Assembly (NCBI GenBank): GCA_028288875.1
Contig: JAQGHK010000350.1
Span: forward strand, 1 to 6,483
DNA length: 6,483 bases
Reading direction: 5' to 3'
Origin: Phycisphaerales bacterium
GTDB lineage: Bacteria; Planctomycetota; Phycisphaerae; Tepidisphaerales; Tepidisphaeraceae
Position numbers and translations under genes: made by a program. Positions 1-6,483 of the stretch are shown here, in pieces. Below the pieces are notes generated by a model, which made no database searches, had not been told where the DNA came from, and saw only the letters and a list, made by a program, of their open reading frames with translations. Every line of letters begins with the position of its first letter. The first letter of the stretch is position 1.

Positions 1-132
1 GACAAATCGGCCCAGTGTCTGGCCCAGGAGCGTCTGCGCAGCGGTGCCGAACTCTGCGGCGGCGGCTTCCACGAGCGGGCCTTCGGGCTTCAGGAGCGTC
101 ACTGCGCCATGGCGTTGCTGGTGCAGCTTCAT
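1..132 (-). CDS. STAS-domain protein (anti-sigma factor antagonist-like), N-terminal part only
   Basis: Reading the minus strand from an ATG at 132-130 gives 44 codons that stay open to the window edge; the rest of the gene lies outside. The protein starts MKLHQQRHGAVTLLKPEGPL and continues with an Ala-rich helix (VEAAAAEFGTAAQTLLGQ) and a new strand (GRFV). This strand-strand-helix-strand order, with a G-x-L turn after the second strand, fits the start of a STAS domain of the SpoIIAA/RsbV type, whose usual length is about 100-130 residues. The conserved phospho-Ser/Thr loop would come just after the cut, so it cannot be checked. The ATG sits 2 bases after the stop of the histidine kinase, so it is probably translated by coupling to it; no strong ribosome binding site is visible in the kinase 3' end. 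STAS proteins switch partners by binding anti-sigma kinases or other regulators in the cytoplasm. The family call is inferred from a short fragment. Confidence 0.68.
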   Translation of the reverse strand, partial: MKLHQQRHGAVTLLKPEGPLVEAAAAEFGTAAQTLLGQTLGRFV

Positions 133-134
133 GG

Positions 135-1931
135 TCAGGCCGCCATCGCGACGGGCAGCGTCGCGGTAAAGGTGCTGCCGCGATTAATTTCGGATTCAAC
201 CGTCACATCGCCGCCGTGCAGACGCATCACTTCGCGGGCGAGCGTCAGGCCGAGCCCGGTGCCGACGATCTGACCAACGCGTGGGTCGCCGGAGCGGAAG
301 AAGCGATCAAAGATCTTTTCCTGCTCGGCCGGCGCGATGCCGATGCCGTTGTCGGTCACGTCAACAGCCAGCTGACCATCGCGAACGTCGACTTTCACGA
401 CAACCTTGCCGCCCTTCGGCGTGTACTTGAGCGCGTTACCGATCAGGTTATGCAGTGCGATGGCCAGCTTGTCCTTATCCGCCGTGAGCTTCGGCAGCTT
501 CGGCGAGACGTTGAATTCCAGCGTGATCTGCTTGTCTTTGGCCTGCGCCTCGTAGTCGTGCTGCAGTTCCTTGATCATCACGTCGGCGTAGACTTCGTCC
601 TGGCGAATGGACGTCGATCCGGCTTCGATTTCTGCAACCGACAGCATCTCACTGACGATTCGCTCCAGCCGGCGCGATTCCTGGTTGATCACGTTCAGGC
701 AATTGGCACGTACTTCGGCATTACCTTCGCCGTCTTCGATGGCGGTCTCGGCATACAGGCGGATGTTCGTGAGCGGCGTCCGCAGTTCGTGCGTCACCTG
801 ATTGATGAACTGGTTGCGGGCCCGCTCGGCAGTGCGCTGCTGGGTGATGTCATCAATGAGGATCATCGCCGAATCAGCATCGCCACGGCGGACCGGGCGG
901 ACGCAGACACGAAGCAGGCCGTTGCCGGATTCGCTGTGCTGTTCCAACTCGGTAGTGACCGGACGGCGAAGCTTGCCGGCGGCAATGCCTTCAATGGCTT
1001 CTCGATACTGCGGGTCGGCGATGAGGTCGGCCGCCGGCATGCCGGCCATGCCGGATCGTTCGATCTTCAGAAACGTGCAGGCCGCGCCGTTGGCGAAGCG
1101 AACACGCATCTTGTCATCGACCAGGACGATGCCGTTACTCATGGCGTCGCAGGCTGATTCCAGATTGTTGCCGGCTGATCGACGCCCGCCGGTGGCCGCG
1201 GTCGCCATGCGAGCCCGTTGGCGGAGCGATTCGAGTTCTTCCAGCAGCTTGTTCCAGGCGGCGGCGGTAGGGCCCAGGCGGTCATCGACCTGCAGCGCGG
1301 CGATGGCCGTTTCGCCACGTTGCGTCGCGGCGAGGCTGCTGCGAACGACATCCAACTCGGCCAGACCTTGCCGGCCGCGGCGATAGACCAGCACCAGCAC
1401 TGCCAAGGCGAATGCACAGATCGACGCGGAAACGGCAAACCGTGCGTTCCCCTGCGATCCGGCCAGCGGTGCAGCCGCGAGGCGGACGAACCCTGCTCCA
1501 TGGCCGGGGACGGTGAACGCGAAGTGGGCCGAGCCGTCGTCATCGGCGGGGCTGGCGGACCATTGTTCGGGGAGGGTGGTTGTATTTACACGGCCCGGAG
1601 CCAGATCGGCGATGACATGACCGCCGCCGATCGAGATCGAGCAGATCTCGAGCTTCAACTGCGCGGCGGCTGCGGTGGTGAGGCGACGGAGGGCGGGTAA
1701 GTCATTGGCCGCAATCAGCCGCTGGGCAGCGTCGGCCAGCAGGGGGCCGGTGGCGGTGAGCTGGGCCTGTTGCAGATCTTCGGTTGTGTTTTGGTTGGCG
1801 CGGTCGGTCAACCACGCATTGGCAGCGAAGCAGACGATCAGAATCATGGCCATGGCAATGCCCATGCCGGCCACGCCGCTTTCGCCGCGTGAGAGCAGTT
1901 TCGCTTGCCAGTTGGTCAGGATCCCTTTCAC
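135..1931 (-). CDS. Membrane-bound PAS-containing sensor histidine kinase
   Basis: This 598-residue protein is an inner-membrane two-component sensor that autophosphorylates on histidine and should pass the phosphate to a response regulator. Transmembrane helix 1 is at about 19-41 and helix 2 at about 165-183, enclosing a roughly 120-residue extracytoplasmic sensor region that resembles a small Cache-like fold (tentative). A charged HAMP-like linker covers about 184-240, a PAS domain about 257-365, and the dimerisation/phosphoacceptor helix begins near 367 with His381 in the HELRTPLTN motif. The ATPase domain has an N box (HNLIGNALKYTP, Asn495 and Asn499), a G1 box (DNGIGI, 527-532), an F box (IFDRFF, 540-545) and a G2 box (GTGLGL, 557-562), so it looks fully active. 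There is no receiver domain. The start is GTG, chosen because GGAG lies 8 bases upstream and helix 1 follows directly. It is divergent from the secretin operon and runs into the STAS gene. Confidence 0.95.
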   Translation of the reverse strand: MKGILTNWQAKLLSRGESGVAGMGIAMAMILIVCFAANAWLTDRANQNTTEDLQQAQLTATGPLLADAAQRLIAANDLPALRRLTTAAAAQLKLEICSISIGGGHVIADLAPGRVNTTTLPEQWSASPADDDGSAHFAFTVPGHGAGFVRLAAAPLAGSQGNARFAVSASICAFALAVLVLVYRRGRQGLAELDVVRSSLAATQRGETAIAALQVDDRLGPTAAAWNKLLEELESLRQRARMATAATGGRRSAGNNLESACDAMSNGIVLVDDKMRVRFANGAACTFLKIERSGMAGMPAADLIADPQYREAIEGIAAGKLRRPVTTELEQHSESGNGLLRVCVRPVRRGDADSAMILIDDITQQRTAERARNQFINQVTHELRTPLTNIRLYAETAIEDGEGNAEVRANCLNVINQESRRLERIVSEMLSVAEIEAGSTSIRQDEVYADVMIKELQHDYEAQAKDKQITLEFNVSPKLPKLTADKDKLAIALHNLIGNALKYTPKGGKVVVKVDVRDGQLAVDVTDNGIGIAPAEQEKIFDRFFRSGDPRVGQIVGTGLGLTLAREVMRLHGGDVTVESEINRGSTFTATLPVAMAA

Positions 1932-1939
1932 GCTTTGAA

Positions 1940-1943
1940 CTCC
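1940..1943 (-). promoter_or_regulatory. Ribosome binding site of the histidine kinase
   Basis: The minus strand reads GGAG here, followed by an 8-base spacer and then GTG at 1931-1929. This is the clearest Shine-Dalgarno sequence in the window and it decides in favour of the GTG start. Confidence 0.7.
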
Positions 1944-2177
1944 GGCAATCTGTAAGAACGCCCCGCATAGATATCGGGTCGTGGCGGAGCGGCTTAAGCA
2001 AGATGTGCCGTCTTATCGTGCTGTGCCGATTGCACGGTGTGCTTGGAGGGATCGATTGCGAGCCGACAGCCCGATCACACACCAGATCATGAGGCAGGAT
2101 CGCTTTATTACCGGACCTGCCGGGACGACTTCAGGGAAAGCCGGAGACTGTCCGAAGATTATCGGGCGCGACTTCTT

Positions 2178-2182
2178 AAGGG
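2178..2182 (+). promoter_or_regulatory. Ribosome binding site of the 87-residue exported protein
   Basis: AAGGG lies 10 bases before the ATG at 2193. It supports this internal ATG over an upstream in-frame ATG at 2037, which would add 52 residues with no signal-peptide character in front of a clear signal peptide. Confidence 0.55.
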
Positions 2183-2192
2183 CCTGGCATCT

Positions 2193-2456
2193 ATGGCGAA
2201 TAGTCGATCAAACAAAACGTGGATCGGTCTTCTGGCGGGAGTGCAGGTCCTGACGCTGCTGGCGCTCTGGGGCGGCGGCCCGGCGGCAACGCCGGCGCAA
2301 GCTCAAGGCATTCCGGATGCCGGCGCGCAGCGCGAGCGTCAGATCGAACTTCAGAAAGCGACCAACGACAAGCTTGATCGTCTGATAACCCTGCTGGCGG
2401 ACGGAAAGCTTGAAGTCACCCTCAGGAAAACGGACGACGCTGGTCGAAATCGTTGA
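2193..2456 (+). CDS. Small exported protein of unknown function, first gene of the secretin operon
   Basis: The product is 87 residues. It has a basic N-terminus (Arg5, Lys8), a hydrophobic core at about 10-30 and a signal-peptidase I type site Ala35-Gln36-Ala37 before Gln38, so it should be exported to the periplasm as a mature protein of about 50 residues. The mature part is rich in Gln, Glu, Arg and Leu at 44-70 (for example RERQIELQKATNDKLDRLI), with a spacing that suggests one amphipathic or coiled-coil helix, then a short strand-like tail (KLEVTLRK). I do not recognise a named family; the layout recalls short hypothetical proteins of planctomycetes. It ends with two in-frame stops in a row (TGA TAG) and lies 41 bases before the secretin, so it is probably co-transcribed with it. 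A role as an accessory or assembly factor of the secretin is inferred from position alone. The hydrophobic segment could also remain as a membrane anchor. Confidence 0.8.
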   Translation: MANSRSNKTWIGLLAGVQVLTLLALWGGGPAATPAQAQGIPDAGAQRERQIELQKATNDKLDRLITLLADGKLEVTLRKTDDAGRNR

Positions 2457-2497
2457 TAGGCGTTTGGGGTTTCCCGCTGGGTCTGTGACAGGTTTTC

Positions 2498-4276
2498 ATG
2501 CAAAAACAGAACCGATTGCCCGCCATCTTGTCGGCCGCCGTGCTCGGCGTCGTCGTCGGCGGGCCAGCAGCGCTTCAGGCACAGGTCGCTGAGGCACCGC
2601 CACCGCCGGCTACGCAGCCCGGCGTCAGCGTGGCCGATACCCAGGTCACGGTCAGCGATGCCGGCACGGTGGAAATGCACGTCAACGACGTGAGCCTGCT
2701 GGAAGTGCTGCGGATGCTTTCGCTGCAGTCACGCCGCAACATCATCGCCAGCAGCAACGTTTCCGGCCGGGTGACGGCCAATTTGTACAACGTCACCATG
2801 ACGCAGGCGCTCGACGCGATCCTGCAGTCCAGCGGCTTCGTCTACCGCGAAAAAGACAACTTCATCTACGTCTACACGGCCAAAGAGCTAGCGGACATTG
2901 ATCGCTCGGCCCGCAAGATGTCGACAGAGGTGTTCCACCTCTATTACACCCCGGCCGCTAATGCCGCGACGATGATCAAGCCGGCGCTCAGCGCCGACGC
3001 CCAAGTCGCCGTGACGGCCGCGGCCCAATCCGGCATCGATACCCTGGCGACCGACGCCGGTGGCAATTCGCATGCGTCCGAGGACATGCTGGTCATCACG
3101 GACTTCACCGACAACCTTGATAAGGTTCGGAAGATCCTGAAAGAAGTCGATCGCCGCCCGCAGCAGGTCTTGGTGGAGGCAACGATACTGGCCGCCACGT
3201 TGAACGACAACAACGCACTTGGCGTCGATTTCAGCGTGCTGGGCGGCGTGAAGTTCGATCAATTCCTGGCCGCCCCGGCGTCGACACTGGCCGATGCATC
3301 GTCGAGCAACCTGAAAACCAACGACGGCAATGGCCGCGGCAATTACGGCGTCGGCGGCACGAACTTCACCAACAACGTCCCGCCCGGCGGCCTGCGCGTG
3401 GGCGTGCTGACGAACAACATCAGCGTCTTCGTGCAAGCTCTCGAATCCGTCACCAATACGACGGTGCTGGCGAACCCCAAGGTGCTGTCGCTCGATAAGC
3501 AGCGGGGCTATGTGCACGTCGGCCGGAGTGACGGGTATCAGACGACGACGGTCAGTTCCACAACCTCGACGCAGACCGTCCAATTCCTCGACAGCGGCAC
3601 CACGCTCGTCTTCCGTCCATACGTCGGCGACGACGGCTACGTGCGGATGGAGATCCATCCCGAAGATTCCAGCGGCGGCCTGACGGCGGCGAACCTGCCG
3701 TTCAAATCGACGACGGAAGTCACGACGAACCTCATGGTTCGCGACGGCCGCACGATCGTCATCGGCGGCTTGTTCCGCGAGTCGTCGGGCACCAGCCGCG
3801 GGCAGGTGCCGTTGCTGGGCAACATCCCGGTGCTCGGCACGCTGTTCCGCCAGCAGCAGGACCAGACGACGCGGCAGGAAATCATCGTGCTATTGACGCC
3901 GCACATCCTCAAAGAGGATTCGGCCTACAACAAGCTGTCCGAAGAAACGATGAAGCGGATGGACCAGATCCGCCTCGGCGTCCGCAAAGGCATGATGCCG
4001 TTCGGCCGAGAGCGGCTAGCGCAAAATGATTATGAGAACGCCTTGGCCGAACTGGCCAAGCCGAAGCCCGATCTGAATCTGGTGCTCTGGCACCTGAATT
4101 CAGCGATCAACCTCAATCCGATGTTCCTCGAAGCGATCGAACTGCGATCCAAGATCAACGGGCAAAAAGTGACCGAAGCCGACAGCAGTCTGATTCGTGA
4201 TTTTGTCGCCAAGGCGATCCTCGGATCGGCCGATTCGCCGTTGCCGCCGAAGCCTGCCGATGTTCGTTTGCCGTGA
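2498..4276 (+). CDS. Secretin of a type IV pilus / type II secretion-like system (PilQ/GspD family)
   Basis: The 592-residue product should form the multimeric outer-membrane channel through which a pilus or secreted proteins pass. A signal peptide covers 1-28 (cleavage after Leu-Gln-Ala), followed by a Pro/Ala-rich linker. An N0/STN domain lies at about 57-130 (pattern VSLLEVLRML, SGRVTANL, ALDAIL) and a single N1-type secretin_N domain at about 141-219 ending in LKEVDRRPQQV. The secretin pore domain runs from about 224 to 471, with VEATILAA at its start, a Gly/Asn/Ser-rich stretch at 250-300, NPKVLSLD at 326-333, the VPLLGNIPVLGTLFR block at 437-451 and VLLTPHI at 464-470. After it comes an extra 120-residue tail whose segment 505-555 looks like one or two TPR-type helical hairpins. 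There is no AMIN domain and no N2/N3 repeat, so it is shorter than typical GspD. The start has only a weak AGG 5 bases upstream, but the signal peptide begins at once. Confidence 0.93.
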   Translation: MQKQNRLPAILSAAVLGVVVGGPAALQAQVAEAPPPPATQPGVSVADTQVTVSDAGTVEMHVNDVSLLEVLRMLSLQSRRNIIASSNVSGRVTANLYNVTMTQALDAILQSSGFVYREKDNFIYVYTAKELADIDRSARKMSTEVFHLYYTPAANAATMIKPALSADAQVAVTAAAQSGIDTLATDAGGNSHASEDMLVITDFTDNLDKVRKILKEVDRRPQQVLVEATILAATLNDNNALGVDFSVLGGVKFDQFLAAPASTLADASSSNLKTNDGNGRGNYGVGGTNFTNNVPPGGLRVGVLTNNISVFVQALESVTNTTVLANPKVLSLDKQRGYVHVGRSDGYQTTTVSSTTSTQTVQFLDSGTTLVFRPYVGDDGYVRMEIHPEDSSGGLTAANLPFKSTTEVTTNLMVRDGRTIVIGGLFRESSGTSRGQVPLLGNIPVLGTLFRQQQDQTTRQEIIVLLTPHILKEDSAYNKLSEETMKRMDQIRLGVRKGMMPFGRERLAQNDYENALAELAKPKPDLNLVLWHLNSAINLNPMFLEAIELRSKINGQKVTEADSSLIRDFVAKAILGSADSPLPPKPADVRLP

Positions 4277-4286
4277 AAGTGAGCCG

Positions 4287-5483
4287 ATGCCTCGACTGAA
4301 GACCACCACCGCGTTTGTCACGGCCGGCCTGCTGATCGCGGGCTGCGGCAGCGGTAACAGCCTCTTCCGCTCGCCGAATGCCGAAGCCACCGCGCAATGG
4401 AACACCGCCCGCGCATCCGCCCTCGGTAGCTTAGCCGCCGATCAGTTGCGCGACGGTAACTTCGACAAGTGCCAGCAGAGCCTCGATCAGGCGCTAAAGC
4501 TGCAGCCGAAAGACGTCAATCTGCTCGTGATGGCGGCCCGGCTATCGATCGAGCAGGGGAAGCTGGAATACGCGGACGAATATCTCGTGGAAGCGCGGAA
4601 GCTCGATCCGGCACGGGCGGAAATCGATTATCTGAGCGGCATCGTTTACCAGCGCTGGCAGCAGACGGTGAAAGCGCGTGCCGCGTACGCCGCCGCCGGC
4701 GGGAAAAACCCGGCCGAGCCGTCATATCTGCTGGCGGAAGCGGAAATGCTGGTAGCCTCCGGCGAGCCAGCTCAGGCCTTAACGCTGCTGCAATCGAAAC
4801 TGTCGCGCTTTGAAAATAGCGGTGTGGTCCGGCATGAAATCGGCCTGTTGCTGGCGGCCGTCGGCAAGCCGAAAGAGGCCGTGACCGCGCTTCGCGAAGC
4901 CGGCCGGCTGATGGCCGACGACCTGAGCATTCGTGAGCACCTGGCGTTTACGCTAATAGCCGCCAAGGAGTATCCCGAAGCGGTTGAGGTGCTGGACCGG
5001 CTGGTCAAGCAGCCGGAATACGAGAAGCGTGCCGACGCTTATGCCGCGCTCGGCGAAAGCCTGGCGCAGACGCAGCGATATTTCGAAGGCCAACGAGCCT
5101 ATGAAATGGCCACCAAGCTGGATGACGTGACACCCGGCTACTGGCTGGGCCTGGCGCGCCTCGCGCTGCTGGCGGGCGACCTGCCCCGCGCGGATCTCGC
5201 CGTTCGCAAAGCGGTTTCGCTTCGCTCCACCAGTGGCGATGCCCAGTGCCTGCTCGGCTATGTTCGACTGAAGCAGAACCAACTGACGTCTTCGCTGAAT
5301 GCGTTCCAGGCGGCGGCATCGTTGGATCAGACGGACAGCGTCAGCGTCTGCATGCAGGGCTACGTGCTCACGAAGATGGGACGAGCCGCAGACGCTCAAG
5401 CCTGTTTTGCACGGGCGAAAACGATCACCAATCAGACGCAGCCGGCCGGCCAACTGCTGGTGACGATCAATCCTTCGGAATAA
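4287..5483 (+). CDS. TPR-repeat lipoprotein, candidate secretin pilotin/assembly factor
   Basis: The product is 398 residues. It begins with a lipoprotein signal peptide and a lipobox Ile17-Ala18-Gly19-Cys20, so it should be lipid-anchored at Cys20. No Asp follows the Cys (Gly21), which in well-studied Gram-negatives would favour the outer membrane. From about 42 to 383 it is built from about ten 34-residue TPR-like helical hairpins, with typical pairs such as DGNFDKCQQSLDQALKLQPK, QGKLEYADEYLVEARKLDP and AKEYPEAVEVLDRL. TPR proteins are scaffolds for protein binding; PilF/PilW lipoproteins of this kind help type IV pilus secretins reach and multimerise in the outer membrane. The gene starts 10 bases after the secretin stop, strongly suggesting shared transcription and function. 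The ATG at 4287 was chosen because a longer version from 4197 would overlap the secretin and bury the signal peptide. The pilotin role is inferred from fold and position. Confidence 0.87.
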   Translation: MPRLKTTTAFVTAGLLIAGCGSGNSLFRSPNAEATAQWNTARASALGSLAADQLRDGNFDKCQQSLDQALKLQPKDVNLLVMAARLSIEQGKLEYADEYLVEARKLDPARAEIDYLSGIVYQRWQQTVKARAAYAAAGGKNPAEPSYLLAEAEMLVASGEPAQALTLLQSKLSRFENSGVVRHEIGLLLAAVGKPKEAVTALREAGRLMADDLSIREHLAFTLIAAKEYPEAVEVLDRLVKQPEYEKRADAYAALGESLAQTQRYFEGQRAYEMATKLDDVTPGYWLGLARLALLAGDLPRADLAVRKAVSLRSTSGDAQCLLGYVRLKQNQLTSSLNAFQAAASLDQTDSVSVCMQGYVLTKMGRAADAQACFARAKTITNQTQPAGQLLVTINPSE

Positions 5484-5625
5484 GCGGAACCGCCATCGGC
5501 ATACACGCCGTTCGGCAGTGGTCCTCGTCTATTGGCGAAATCCCGCTCTTTCAATCCGGAGACCCGCGGTAGCCAGCGCTGTTCTCGGCCTCAATCCTTG
5601 AATGAGTTCGCGATCGGGTTGCAGC

Positions 5626-5655
5626 ACAACGTATCCCACCGCGGGCTCGCGTTGT
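5626..5655. repeat. Short inverted repeat, possible operator
   Basis: ACAACG at 5626-5631 is matched by its exact reverse complement CGTTGT at 5650-5655 with 18 bases between them. The right arm overlaps the proposed -35 box of the AraC-family gene, which would suit autoregulation. Six-base arms with such a spacer can easily arise by chance, so this is weak. Confidence 0.2.
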
Positions 5656-5679
5656 CGAATTGCCGCCCGAAGCTACGAT
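5652..5679 (+). promoter_or_regulatory. Possible sigma-70-like promoter of the AraC-family gene
   Basis: TTGTCG at 5652-5657 and TACGAT at 5674-5679 are separated by 16 bases, each matching four of six consensus positions. Transcription would start about 7 bases later, right at the ATG at 5687, giving a leaderless or nearly leaderless message. This would fit the missing Shine-Dalgarno sequence. The motif match is modest and was judged by eye. Confidence 0.3.
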
Positions 5680-5686
5680 ACGATGC

Positions 5687-6483
5687 ATGGCGGAGCTGAT
5701 TCGTGAAATCCACCGCATCGGCGCGGATTCGCCCGAGCGACTTGTTCCTGGAAATGTCTGCCCGGGCCTCAAGGCGTGGGGGCTCGAGATCAGCGGGTTG
5801 ACCGACGCCGGCGTCGGCTACGAGATGGTGCGGCCCTCGCCGCCGCACGGGCACATCGTCGTCTGTACTGGCGGGCGAGGGGAAGTCTGGGTCGATGGCG
5901 ATTGGCAAAAGTGCGGGCCGGGACAGGCGTATGTGACACCGCCATTATCGCCGATGGGCTTCCGCACGGTGCCGAAGTATCGCTGGCAGTTCGGCTGGGC
6001 GTTTCTGCTGGCCACGCCGGGCGAGCCGTCACCTGTTTCCGTTGATTCAGCCACGCTGATTCGGGTCGACCCTCGCCAGTTCATCAACGTCATTGAAGGC
6101 CTATACCTAGAAGCCTCCGGGCCGGCGCGGGCTGAGCACTTGGAGCTGTGGGCGCAGATCGTCAGCGAATACGTCCGTGCGATCGCGCGGTCGACCGGAC
6201 GTCCTGATCCGCTGTGGCGGCTGTGGGCGGATGTGGATAACGCGCTCAGTGAAGCCTGGACGCTGGAACGCCTCGCCGACCGGGCCGGGCTCCGGCCCGA
6301 GGCACTGCGGCGGACGTGCCTGAAGCATTTCGGCCGAAGTCCGATGCGGCAGGTGACCCACCTTCGTATGCGGCGGGCGGAAGCACTGCTTCGGTCGACC
6401 TCGGGCAAGCTCTTCACAATTGCACGGCAGGTGGGCTATCACAATTCGTTCGCGTTCTCGACCGCCTTCCGCCGTTGGAAGGG
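5687..6483 (+). CDS. AraC-family transcriptional regulator with cupin-like sensor domain, 3' end cut
   Basis: The reading frame is open from ATG 5687 to the window end, giving 265 residues. The N-terminal part (about 20-110) has the Gly/Pro-turn-rich strand pattern of an AraC-type cupin ligand-binding domain, including HGHIVVCTGGRGEVWVDG at 54-71 and GPGQAYVTPP at 77-86. A helical linker follows at about 128-185. The DNA-binding domain has a first helix-turn-helix at about 192-212 (TLERLADRAGLRPEALRR), then FGRSPMRQVTHLRMRRAEALL, and a second at about 242-263 (IARQVGYHNSFAFSTAFRR), matching the family signature. The sequence stops about where the usual Gly-x-Ser-Pro-x-x-Tyr-Arg end would come, so only a few to perhaps a few tens of residues are missing. 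It would bind DNA in response to a small ligand, often a sugar in this family; the ligand here is unknown. Nothing ties it to the upstream operon. No clear ribosome binding site precedes the ATG. Confidence 0.88.
   Translation, partial: MAELIREIHRIGADSPERLVPGNVCPGLKAWGLEISGLTDAGVGYEMVRPSPPHGHIVVCTGGRGEVWVDGDWQKCGPGQAYVTPPLSPMGFRTVPKYRWQFGWAFLLATPGEPSPVSVDSATLIRVDPRQFINVIEGLYLEASGPARAEHLELWAQIVSEYVRAIARSTGRPDPLWRLWADVDNALSEAWTLERLADRAGLRPEALRRTCLKHFGRSPMRQVTHLRMRRAEALLRSTSGKLFTIARQVGYHNSFAFSTAFRRWK

Larger units (their letters stand above)
1932..2192. other. Divergent intergenic region between kinase/STAS and secretin operons
   Basis: These 261 bases contain no convincing gene and must carry the transcription start signals for the kinase on the minus strand and for the small exported protein and secretin on the plus strand. 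I looked for sigma-70 and sigma-54 type promoters and for strong palindromes and found none I would defend. A weak hairpin (GTGC, 5-base loop, GCAC) lies at about 2023-2035. The region could be the target of a regulator that links both operons, but no operator is recognisable by eye. Confidence 0.6.
5484..5686. other. Intergenic region between the secretin operon and the AraC-family gene
   Basis: These 203 bases hold no supported gene. I found no GC-rich stem followed by a T-run, so no intrinsic terminator for the upstream operon can be claimed. The last 60 bases contain a possible inverted repeat and a possible promoter for the regulator, listed separately. Confidence 0.5.

Noticed and set aside
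15..1157. Long open frame of 380 codons on the plus strand opposite the histidine kinase
   Set aside because: It lies fully antisense to a gene with all kinase motifs, has no recognisable domain, and is the low-complexity Arg/Ala-rich type of frame that GC-rich coding DNA produces on its opposite strand.
2043..2061. Sigma-54-like promoter (TTGG ... TTGC) upstream of the small exported protein
   Set aside because: The GG and GC are separated by 11 bases where 10 are required, and the CACG part of the -24 element is missing.
2112..2154. CGGAC ... GTCCG inverted repeat in the divergent spacer
   Set aside because: Only 5-base arms with a 33-base gap in GC-rich DNA; expected by chance.
2037..2192. 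N-terminal extension of the small exported protein from an ATG at 2037
   Set aside because: The extra 52 residues are polar with no family resemblance and would bury the signal peptide; the ATG at 2193 has an AAGGG 10 bases upstream.
2888..3658. 256-codon open frame on the minus strand opposite the secretin
   Set aside because: Antisense shadow of the secretin's N1 and pore domains; His/Val/Arg-rich with no domain or signal peptide of its own.
4197..4286. Longer start for the TPR lipoprotein overlapping the secretin
   Set aside because: It would place the lipobox cysteine at residue 50, far from the N-terminus; the ATG at 4287 gives a normal lipoprotein signal of 19 residues.
5591..5908. 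105-codon minus-strand open frame over the AraC-family gene start
   Set aside because: It overlaps the well-supported cupin-coding region in antisense and shows no domain.

Overview
This is a GC-rich bacterial chromosomal window with two back-to-back gene groups and one further gene cut by the right edge. Gene content and style point to the Planctomycetota, most likely a Phycisphaerae-type bacterium: a secretin preceded by a short exported protein, a TPR lipoprotein behind it, and a divergent sensor kinase plus STAS gene. This placement comes from general recognition of such clusters, not from a search, and is only moderately sure.

Minus strand, left: a membrane-bound hybrid-type-free sensor histidine kinase (135-1931, GTG start) is followed after only 2 bases by the first 44 codons of a STAS-domain protein (132 to beyond base 1). 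The two are almost certainly co-transcribed. No receiver-domain partner is visible in the window.

Middle: a 261-base spacer (1932-2192) separates the kinase from a plus-strand operon and must hold the start signals for both directions.

Plus strand, 2193-5483: three exported proteins in tight order. These are an 87-residue protein with a signal peptide and a short helical mature part, a 592-residue secretin (N0/STN, one N1-type domain, secretin pore, and an unusual C-terminal helical TPR-like tail), and a 398-residue lipoprotein made almost entirely of TPR repeats. Together they look like the outer-membrane portal of a type IV pilus or type II secretion-like machine. The TPR lipoprotein is a good candidate for the pilotin or assembly factor, and the small protein for an accessory factor. 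The inner-membrane parts (ATPase, platform protein, pilins) are not in view.

Right: a 203-base spacer, then an AraC-family regulator with an N-terminal cupin-like sensor domain. It begins at 5687 and is cut by the window end just inside its second helix-turn-helix. Its start codon has no good ribosome binding site, but a plausible promoter ends just before it, which suggests a leaderless message. No RNA genes, mobile elements, CRISPR arrays or long repeats were seen.
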